NCBI GenBank assembly: GCA_020063545.1
Contig: JAGUUF010000261.1
Location: 1-8,010, forward strand
Direction: 5' to 3'
Length of the DNA stretch: 8,010 bases
Origin: Cytophagales bacterium
Lineage (GTDB): Bacteria; Bacteroidota; Bacteroidia; Cytophagales; Cyclobacteriaceae
The notes under the pieces were generated by a model. The model worked only from the letters and a program-made list of their open reading frames with translations, was not told where the DNA came from and ran no database searches. Made by a program: the position numbers and the translations under genes. This document shows positions 1 through 5,372 of the stretch, piece after piece; positions within the stretch are counted from its first letter, which is position 1; the number at the start of each line of letters is the position of its first letter.

Positions 1-1
1 C

Positions 2-784
2 CAGCAAGCCGAATCGTACCTTAACCAGGCAAAAGAGTTATCCTCCCGCATACGCGTTCCGGATTTAATGGTTACGAACCTCTACAAACAGGCCCGTCTT
101 GATTCAGCCCGCGGCAATTACCGGCAGGCGCTCATGTACCTCTACCAGCATAATCGAATGAAAGACAGCGTGTTTAACCTGGTAAAATCCGAACAAATGG
201 CCCGCTTGCAGCTTGCCTACGAAACCGAGAACCGCGAACGTGAAAACCAACAGTTACGGGCCAGCAATACGATGAATGAGTCACGCCTCCGCATGCAGCG
301 CCTCATTATCGTATCCATAGCTTGTGTATTAATTCTGACAACCGTGCTCAGTTGGATACTGTTTCGACAACGCAAACGTATTTTAAAAGTAAACCATATA
401 TTGAAAGAGAAATCGGCTGAAATTGAACTGCAGAAAAACAAACTGGAAATTCAGGCCGAAGCAGTGGCTGCGCTGAACGATGATCTGAAGGAACTCAATA
501 AAACCCTGGAGGCCCGCATTGAAGAGCGTACACACCTGCTGTTAATGCAAAATCAAAAACTGATGGAGTATGCCTACTTTAATGCCCATAAAGTTCGTGC
601 ACCGATATCGAGTATCCTGGGACTAATCAACCTGTTGGATCAAAACCTGGAAAACGATACGCAAACTATTCTAAAACACCTCCGTACCTGTGGCGAACAG
701 CTTGACGCCATTACGCGTCAAATCAGCAACAGCCTGGAGAGCGGTACCATCGAACAGGTGGATGATGGCCAGGGTAAACCCTAG
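2..784 (+). CDS. TPR / transmembrane / histidine-kinase-like protein, C-terminal part (5' truncated, no ATPase domain)
   Basis: The frame is open to the left edge, so the start lies outside the window; residues here are numbered from the internal Met at 68. Residues about 4-36 look like a last TPR-type helix pair, followed by a charged helix (about 40-75) typical of the linker in Bacteroidota TPR sensor proteins. One transmembrane helix (about 79-99) is followed by a basic stop-transfer (RQRKR) and a long coiled coil (about 105-165). The tail resembles a kinase dimerisation helix pair: H174 (codon 587-589) in NAHKVRAPISSILGL, then a second helix about 200-223. The protein stops about 64 residues after this His, with no N, G1 or G2 boxes, so it cannot be a self-contained kinase. 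It presumably sits in the inner membrane with the periplasmic side sensing and the helix bundle in the cytoplasm. It may pass signals by protein contact or act as a phosphoacceptor, which is inference. Proteins of this short architecture are common in Bacteroidota, so the truncation is probably natural. The stop is in CTAG, shared with the convergent gene. Confidence 0.85.
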   Translation, partial: QQAESYLNQAKELSSRIRVPDLMVTNLYKQARLDSARGNYRQALMYLYQHNRMKDSVFNLVKSEQMARLQLAYETENRERENQQLRASNTMNESRLRMQRLIIVSIACVLILTTVLSWILFRQRKRILKVNHILKEKSAEIELQKNKLEIQAEAVAALNDDLKELNKTLEARIEERTHLLLMQNQKLMEYAYFNAHKVRAPISSILGLINLLDQNLENDTQTILKHLRTCGEQLDAITRQISNSLESGTIEQVDDGQGKP

Positions 785-1992
785 TGTTCCAAAATTTCTA
801 TCTCTACCCGAACGTTATTTTCAGCAAGGTTGTGCAGCTTATCAACAACCGGCCTCTTGCCGCCCCACGCCTTTACCTGCATCCGTTTGGCGTCTATGCC
901 ATTGGCGATCAGGTAGGCTTTAATGACCTCGGCCCGTTGCTGAGAAAGTTTTTTAGCCGATCCGAAACCATCGTGGGTGTTGGCGAGTGCAAAAAAGTTA
1001 TCCGACTTTTCAGTCATCGAAATGATTTTACCGGGAGCACTGCCGTTGGTGTGTCCATGAATCTTAATCTTGTACTTCGGGTTTTCATTGAGCATATCCA
1101 GCAGGCTGTTCACTTCCCACCTCGACTCCGGACGCATTACGGCAGCATCTTTGAAAAAGTACACGTTATACATTACGGCAATATCACCTTTCTGCAGCCT
1201 TACCAATTCAAATGGCACAACTACATTGTTGTCGGTGTCCCGGGAAATATCTTCTCCTTCAGGGTTATGATAATTGAGTTCGCGCTGAACTTTACGGTAT
1301 CCGAAAACTTCGGTGATCAATGACAGGTTCCCGTTTTTATTTCCGGGATTTGAAAGCCTGATGGAACGGTTGGCCGCATACGAACCGATTTTCCTTGAAC
1401 GCTCGCTGTCAATCACATTGATATCTCCCTGAATCGGCTCTTTTGTATCAGCACGGAATACATTAAACAAAAAGCTTTTACCGGCCAAATCTTCGCTGGT
1501 TGATAAAACGGTTTGAAATTGATTGGCCGGTGTAACGTCTTCGAAAATTACCTGCTGTGTTGCTGAGTCACTGTTGCTGGCCATAACAGGTTGATCAGTT
1601 GAAACAACCTGGTTCACGGTTTCCAGAGTAAGCGGGTTAATATCAACCCCGCGTACCCCGACCGGCTTTGACTCGCCCAGCAGGCCCCTGAACACCCACG
1701 TGTCATTGTAAGGCGACTCACTGCGCAAACGCATGGCAAGGTCTATTGCCTCCCTGCGATCATCGGTGGTTAGCACATACACGTAATAAAGCTGCCTTTC
1801 GGGATTCAGTTCAAATTTTGCCTGCATGTTGGTTGCGGCTGCCTTTGATGTAAACCGTACGGCATTTTTCTTAATAGCAAACGCCCCGATCACCACGTAA
1901 TGGTGACCCTGGAAGTCGTTGCTTTGGGCATGTTCAGGAAAACAAACCGATAATAGGGCTGCTCCTAAAAAAATGTTTCTGAGGGTTTTCAT
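781..1992 (-). CDS. Secreted OmpA-family protein with SPOR-like N-terminal region
   Basis: This is a 403-residue protein. Residues 1-24 form a Sec signal peptide (MKTLRN, hydrophobic core, likely cleavage after HAQ or HAQS). The Cys at 17 has Val before it, so it is not a lipobox. Residues about 30-103 look SPOR-like: a YVVIGAF strand, a helix, then a YYVYV strand, a DRREAIDLAMRL helix and WVFRG. Residues about 165-265 are probably a beta-sandwich of the carboxypeptidase-regulatory type (FNVFRADTKEPIQGDINV). Residues about 275-400 are an OmpA C-terminal peptidoglycan-associating domain: YFFKDAAVMRPES, GHTNG (313-317), LSQQRAEVIKAYL (349-361) and NVRVEIEI. The Arg of LSxxRA (R353) is kept, but the usual Asp of HTD is Asn (N316), with about 20 extra residues between them. 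The expected role is in the periplasm or outer membrane, attached to peptidoglycan. The ATG at 1990-1992 is chosen because the signal peptide starts there; no Shine-Dalgarno is visible, as is usual in the phylum. The gene appears monocistronic with its own promoter candidate. Confidence 0.9.
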   Translation of the reverse strand: MKTLRNIFLGAALLSVCFPEHAQSNDFQGHHYVVIGAFAIKKNAVRFTSKAAATNMQAKFELNPERQLYYVYVLTTDDRREAIDLAMRLRSESPYNDTWVFRGLLGESKPVGVRGVDINPLTLETVNQVVSTDQPVMASNSDSATQQVIFEDVTPANQFQTVLSTSEDLAGKSFLFNVFRADTKEPIQGDINVIDSERSRKIGSYAANRSIRLSNPGNKNGNLSLITEVFGYRKVQRELNYHNPEGEDISRDTDNNVVVPFELVRLQKGDIAVMYNVYFFKDAAVMRPESRWEVNSLLDMLNENPKYKIKIHGHTNGSAPGKIISMTEKSDNFFALANTHDGFGSAKKLSQQRAEVIKAYLIANGIDAKRMQVKAWGGKRPVVDKLHNLAENNVRVEIEILEH

Positions 1993-2016
1993 AGCACAAA
2001 TCGTTATTTACGAGCA

Positions 2017-2052
2017 CAAATGTAGGTCAGGCTTTACTCCTGAATTAACAAA
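2017..2052 (-). promoter_or_regulatory. Candidate Bacteroidota-type promoter for the OmpA-family gene
   Basis: On the minus strand, TACATTTG (2017-2024) matches the Bacteroidota -7 consensus TAnnTTTG exactly. A TTTG (2049-2052) lies upstream with 24 bases between, slightly longer than the usual 17-23. Transcription would start around 2010, giving a leader of roughly 20 bases before the ATG at 1992. The short motif and long spacing keep the confidence moderate. Confidence 0.5.
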
Positions 2053-2083
2053 TATCTATTAAAACCTTACATATCAGATATTT
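2050..2083. repeat. 8-bp AT-rich inverted repeat between pbpC and the OmpA-family gene
   Basis: AAATATCT (2050-2057) and AGATATTT (2076-2083) are perfect reverse complements separated by 18 bases. The pair starts immediately after the pbpC stop codon, and the left arm overlaps the candidate -33 TTTG of the OmpA-family gene. The stem is A/T-rich with a long loop and no clear T-tract, so it is a poor intrinsic terminator. It may instead be an operator-like palindrome or chance in AT-rich DNA. Confidence 0.35.
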
Positions 2084-2084
2084 A

Positions 2085-4439
2085 TCAATTAGAAAACACC
2101 TCAAAATGCCGTTCCAGGGGCTCTCCGGCCTGATCAACCAGGATAAGGACGTGCTTACCGGGGCCCGGATTTATAGCCATTTGATGTAAGTTTTGAGTAC
2201 TCCCGATATAGGTACCGTTCAAATGCCAGTAAACCCTACTTGCCGGATTGCGGTGGGCAAGCTCGAATACGGAATGCCCCCGGCTGCCGTTCAGTTCGCG
2301 GGGAATGAAAATCCGGGCGTTTTCTTTGGGATATACCAAGTCCATAGCCGCAACGGAGCCCGCAGTTGCACAGTCTTTCCGTAAAGGCGGTACAGGCTTG
2401 TACGAGATATGCTTTGTCCTGTAATAATGTTCCTGCACCGGGGGCAACACGAACCACGATGTGTGCCGGATCGTGTTTACCGGCTGGCAGTCGGCATGCA
2501 CACGGTGCTTTCCGTCATCACTTAAATGAATGGTGCGGTGGTATGTACACGGTTTTGAGGACAGCCCGGCCTCGGCTACCCACGTTGTATCGGGTATTCC
2601 GCAAAGCGTTGTGCTGCGCATTCCGCTTTTTGCGCAAACCGTTATCTGCTCCATCTCAGCATATGGGGCATTAAACCACGTTGTTGCCGGCAACAACGAA
2701 AATACATCAAACAGAACAGGTGCTGCCGCTTCACTGCCGGTTAACCCGGGCCGGCCTTCACCATCGGCATTGCCGGTCCATACGCCAACAACATACTCAG
2801 GAGTAATACCAACCGCCCAGCCATCTCGGAAGCCAAAACTCGTTCCTGTTTTCCAGGCGATTTTCCTTGAACCGGAAAAATTTTTCCACCCGGTTTCTTC
2901 ACCGGGCCGGTTCACTTCAGTAAGTGCCGTAAATGTTTGGTATAAAGCTGCTGCATGAATAAATGAATCTTCGCTCCATTCTGTCGGTAAGCCCCTGGAA
3001 CCATGAAGATACTTCAGCGAATGGTAATCGGATGTTGAATACCGCGCCTTACCATTCCGTTTTGAATAGTGGTTCATTACCCGCGCCATGGAAGCATAAA
3101 GCGAGGTAATATCCCACAATGTACCATCGGCACCGCCAAGGATAAGCGACAGCCCATAATGGTCGGGTAAAGCCGTTAGTGTACTAATGCCCATGCTCTT
3201 CAGGAGGCCGTATAACTTTTCATACCGGTAATCCTGCAGCATGTGCACAGCCGGAACATTCAGGGAACGAATCAGGGCCTTATCGGCCGGAACTGCACCG
3301 TCATAATCCTTCGAAAAATTTTTTGGCGCAAACCCGTTGATGATGGTAGGGATATCCGGCAGCAGGGTTTTCGGCAACAGTTTTCCTTCATCGAGCATAG
3401 CCGCATACAGCACAGGTTTTAATATGCTGCCGGTGCTGCGCTTTGCCGTAATTATGTCAACATCCTGCCCGTGATCGTCACCCGGTAATCCGCGGGTGTT
3501 TCCAACATACGCCAGCACATTTCCGGTTTCAACTTCGGCAACAATAACCGCAGCATTGTAAACCTGGTTGCCCGCCAGGCGCGCATACTGTTGCTGGACA
3601 ACACGCTCCACCTGTGCCTGCAGCGCATACCGCAGTGTTGATTTAACCCGCAGTTGCTCGTGTCCTTCGCGGATTAGGCGGTCGAGCAGGTGCCCGGCCA
3701 AACGTGGAAGGGGTAACGGTTGTCCGGGCAATGCTTCAGCCTTAGCCAAATCCAGTTCTACCGCATCCAGTTTACCGGCCTGATACAACAAATCAAGCAG
3801 ACGATTACGCCTGGCCAGGAGCCGATCGCGATTTTTGCCGGGGTGAATTAACGAAGGAGCATTAGGCAACACGGCCAGCAATGCCGCTTCACCCCAGGAT
3901 AGCTCGTCCGGCTGTCGCTGAAAGTAGCGCCAGCAGGCGGCTTCGAGCCCAACAACATTGCCGCCAAACGGTGCATGCGAAGCATACAGAGCAAGGATTT
4001 CGTCCTTTGAATACCGCCACTCCAGCCTTGTAGCAAGGATAATTTCCATCAATTTTTCTACGTACGTTCGCGGGTTGTTACGCGACATCCTGACCACCTG
4101 CATAGTTAAGGTGCTGCCGCCACTCACAATTTTTCCTGAACTTAAATTTTGTTTTACGGCCCTTGCCAGCGACAGTACATCTACCCCAGGATGGCTGTAA
4201 AACCGTTTGTCTTCAACGTGAATAAGCGCTTCTTTGAATTTTTGCGGCACGGTATCAAGTTGCGGAAAGCGCCACTGGCCATCGCGGGCTATCGCGGCCG
4301 AGAGCAGTTCGCCCTGCTCATCCTCCAGTACAGTGGAATATGGTGTTGTGAAGAGCGGTTCGGGCAACGCAAAATAGTACCAGGCAAAAAAACCAATTGC
4401 CGCAACAAGTATCCCGATTGCTTTGACTGATACTTTCAT
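2085..4439 (-). CDS. pbpC: Penicillin-binding protein 1C (bifunctional glycosyltransferase/transpeptidase)
   Basis: This is a 784-residue protein, close to E. coli PBP1C (770). Residues about 7-24 are an uncleaved signal anchor. The GT51 glycosyltransferase domain (about 40-235) shows EDKRFYSHPGVD (76-87, catalytic Glu76), GGSTLTMQ (107-114) and KDEILALY with Glu147; it polymerises lipid II into glycan strands. The transpeptidase domain (about 290-580) has all three active-site motifs: S338-I-L-K341, S392-L-N394 and K530-T-G-T533. A Cys-containing stretch follows (C602, C613, C631, C651). Residues about 700-783 match the C-terminal domain characteristic of PBP1C (BiPBP_C). The enzyme works at the periplasmic face of the inner membrane, and every catalytic motif seen is intact. 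It is the last gene of the operon, 9 bases after the DUF4440 stop, and no Shine-Dalgarno is seen, so it probably relies on read-through transcription and perhaps translational coupling. The nearby alpha-2-macroglobulin gene supports the identification. Confidence 0.96.
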   Translation of the reverse strand: MKVSVKAIGILVAAIGFFAWYYFALPEPLFTTPYSTVLEDEQGELLSAAIARDGQWRFPQLDTVPQKFKEALIHVEDKRFYSHPGVDVLSLARAVKQNLSSGKIVSGGSTLTMQVVRMSRNNPRTYVEKLMEIILATRLEWRYSKDEILALYASHAPFGGNVVGLEAACWRYFQRQPDELSWGEAALLAVLPNAPSLIHPGKNRDRLLARRNRLLDLLYQAGKLDAVELDLAKAEALPGQPLPLPRLAGHLLDRLIREGHEQLRVKSTLRYALQAQVERVVQQQYARLAGNQVYNAAVIVAEVETGNVLAYVGNTRGLPGDDHGQDVDIITAKRSTGSILKPVLYAAMLDEGKLLPKTLLPDIPTIINGFAPKNFSKDYDGAVPADKALIRSLNVPAVHMLQDYRYEKLYGLLKSMGISTLTALPDHYGLSLILGGADGTLWDITSLYASMARVMNHYSKRNGKARYSTSDYHSLKYLHGSRGLPTEWSEDSFIHAAALYQTFTALTEVNRPGEETGWKNFSGSRKIAWKTGTSFGFRDGWAVGITPEYVVGVWTGNADGEGRPGLTGSEAAAPVLFDVFSLLPATTWFNAPYAEMEQITVCAKSGMRSTTLCGIPDTTWVAEAGLSSKPCTYHRTIHLSDDGKHRVHADCQPVNTIRHTSWFVLPPVQEHYYRTKHISYKPVPPLRKDCATAGSVAAMDLVYPKENARIFIPRELNGSRGHSVFELAHRNPASRVYWHLNGTYIGSTQNLHQMAINPGPGKHVLILVDQAGEPLERHFEVFSN

Positions 4440-4448
4440 AACGCGTGC

Positions 4449-4967
4449 TCAGGGCAGGCGGTTGGCATGGCGCGATGCCAGCAGCCACCGGCCGTTTTTA
4501 TTAATGTACACTTCCGTAAACATGAGATTTAAACTAAACTCTGTTCCATTGTTCACACCGCTAAACACTCCTTTACCTGTAACAATCGCGGTGTTATCGT
4601 ACACTCGTACTGAGGTTTCGCTAATATCCACCTTGCGGTAAACCAGTTTACCCGTTTTTAAATCGTCAATTACATCGGCTTTGGTTTCTACCCACCCGTT
4701 GGAGTGAACATACATCAGGTTATCATCGAGCATCCACCGCAACGAGTCGAACTGATGACTCTTCAGCCACTCGAATTTTTTATGGAATAACCGCAAAACC
4801 TGTTTTTCCTCTGAAGCTTGGCCTTTAGCGATGTGAGATGAGATAATCAAAAAGCAGATTATACTAACATGCACAATAGTAAGGATAGGCTTATTAAAGT
4901 GATTACGTTGGATGCAAAAGAATGCATCCCGCAGATTACGCTGATTTTCGCTGATTTTATAATCCAT
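4449..4967 (-). CDS. Secreted DUF4440 / NTF2-like (SnoaL-fold) protein
   Basis: The frame encodes 172 residues. Residues about 52-172 have the look of a DUF4440/NTF2-like domain: an N-terminal helix (EEKQVLRLFHKKFEWLKSH), LRWMLDDNLMYVHSNGWVETKADVIDDL, a DNTAIVTGKGVFSG strand pair and the terminal GRWLLASRHANRLP strand. Such folds bind small ligands or act as enzymes, but no catalytic set is clear, so no reaction is assigned. Residues about 28-50 are a hydrophobic stretch ending HIAKGQA, a plausible signal peptide. The first 27 residues are not typical: residues 5-14 (ISENQRNLRD) are the translation of the left terminal repeat of the adjacent GxxExxY unit, and the ATG overlaps the end of that gene by 11 bases. 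The only other start in frame before the hydrophobic core is GTG at 4872-4874 (residue 32), which would leave a signal peptide without a basic N-region. The true start is therefore uncertain, and the original one may have been lost when the unit arrived. Confidence 0.78.
   Translation of the reverse strand: MDYKISENQRNLRDAFFCIQRNHFNKPILTIVHVSIICFLIISSHIAKGQASEEKQVLRLFHKKFEWLKSHQFDSLRWMLDDNLMYVHSNGWVETKADVIDDLKTGKLVYRKVDISETSVRVYDNTAIVTGKGVFSGVNNGTEFSLNLMFTEVYINKNGRWLLASRHANRLP
4910..4929. repeat. 7-bp inverted repeat at the outer edge of the left cassette repeat
   Basis: GGATGCA (4910-4916) and TGCATCC (4923-4929) are perfect reverse complements around a 6-base loop (AAAGAA). The right arm runs three bases into the TCCC end of the terminal repeat. 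It could form a short hairpin in DNA or in the operon mRNA. No T-tract follows, so it is not a convincing terminator. Confidence 0.5.
4927..4954 (-). repeat. Left terminal repeat of the GxxExxY cassette (CGC-W-GAT units)
   Basis: Read on the + strand it starts TCCCGCAGATTACGCTGATT and continues through a third CGC-T-GAT unit. CGC recurs at 4930-4932, 4939-4941 and 4949-4951, spacings of 9 and 10 bases. It pairs with 5340-5367 in inverted orientation. It lies inside the DUF4440 reading frame and supplies residues 5-14 of that predicted protein. Confidence 0.7.
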
Positions 4968-5334
4968 TTACTTTTCTGAAAATTGATCCTGATATATCAC
5001 TGGAATTAAAATTCACCAAGAGTCCCAGTTTCTTACCTGAAAGTTTCAAGTAAGTTATAACTTGTTTATGGTGAACATCGTGAATTAAATCAACTGATTT
5101 GACTTCAACGATTACAGTATCTTCAACTAGAATATCAAGTCGGAATCCCAAATCAAGTTGCTCACCTCCATATATAACCGGGATGGGGACCTGAGATCTA
5201 ACCTTCAGGTTATTTTTCCTTAGTTCAAACACCAAAGCCGCTTCGTACACAGATTCCAGTAATCCAGGACCTAGGTTGTTATACACATTAAAGATACACC
5301 CACGAATAATGTATGATAGTTCATTTTCACTCAT
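4957..5334 (-). CDS. GxxExxY protein (PD-(D/E)XK-like fold)
   Basis: This is a 125-residue protein, full length for the GxxExxY family. The name-giving motif is at residues 24-30 (G24-L-L-E27-S-V-Y30) inside a helix preceded by IIRGCIFNVYNNLGPG. A nuclease-like core follows: R66-L-D67-I-L-V, then a strand with E77-V-K79, then a helix HHKQVITYLKLSG with Gln91 and Tyr95, and a GLLVNF strand. The D...ExK arrangement with a downstream Q..Y resembles PD-(D/E)XK nucleases, but the biochemical activity of the family is not established as far as I know. There is no signal peptide, so it is cytoplasmic and unlike its envelope-directed neighbours. The gene is AT-rich, closely bracketed by inverted repeats, and overlaps the DUF4440 frame by 11 bases. 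It shares the operon's orientation and probably its transcript. A role in the behaviour of its flanking repeats is possible but unproven. Confidence 0.88.
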   Translation of the reverse strand: MSENELSYIIRGCIFNVYNNLGPGLLESVYEAALVFELRKNNLKVRSQVPIPVIYGGEQLDLGFRLDILVEDTVIVEVKSVDLIHDVHHKQVITYLKLSGKKLGLLVNFNSSDISGSIFRKVNGL

Positions 5335-5339
5335 ATCCG

Positions 5340-5367
5340 TCTGCGTTTATCTGCGAAATCAGCGGGA
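5340..5367 (+). repeat. Right terminal repeat of the GxxExxY cassette
   Basis: Its reverse complement starts TCCCGCTGATTTCGCAGATA, matching the left repeat except at seven positions, every one of which is an A/T exchange. It sits between the alpha-2-macroglobulin stop (5373-5375) and the GxxExxY start codon (5332-5334). Confidence 0.7.
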
Positions 5368-5372
5368 CAACT

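Larger units (their letters stand above)
4927..5367. mobile_element. Putative GxxExxY cassette: one gene bounded by imperfect inverted repeats
   Basis: This unit of about 441 bp begins TCCCGC at 4927 and ends GCGGGA at 5367. The outer 28 bases at each end match as inverted repeats at 21 of 28 positions. The single GxxExxY gene fills the interior: its start codon is 5 bases inside the right repeat and its stop 2 bases inside the left one. Composition differs sharply from the neighbouring gene: by hand count 16 of 60 bases are G/C at 5041-5100 against 41 of 60 at 6301-6360. The right end is 7 bases beyond the alpha-2-macroglobulin stop codon. No transposase and no clear target-site duplication are visible, so movement would need help in trans. 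Calling it mobile is inference; the bracketed structure is directly visible. Confidence 0.5.

Noticed and set aside
784..1323. A 179-codon + strand open frame opposite the OmpA-family gene
   Set aside because: It is antisense to a gene with a clear signal peptide and OmpA motifs, and its translation shows no recognisable domain.
1940..1992. Possible lipoprotein signal (LLSVC) in the OmpA-family protein
   Set aside because: The residue before Cys is Val, which does not fit the lipobox; a signal peptidase I site near AQS is more likely.
1993..2084. Intrinsic terminator after pbpC
   Set aside because: The only inverted repeat has an A/T-rich stem, an 18-base loop and no following T-tract, so it does not meet terminator criteria.
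2530..2958. A 142-codon + strand open frame opposite pbpC
   Set aside because: It is a shadow of the transpeptidase region; composition and motifs support only the minus-strand frame.
4957..5334. Toxin-antitoxin or restriction module centred on the GxxExxY gene
   Set aside because: No antitoxin-like or methylase partner is present; the overlapping downstream gene encodes a secreted NTF2-like protein.
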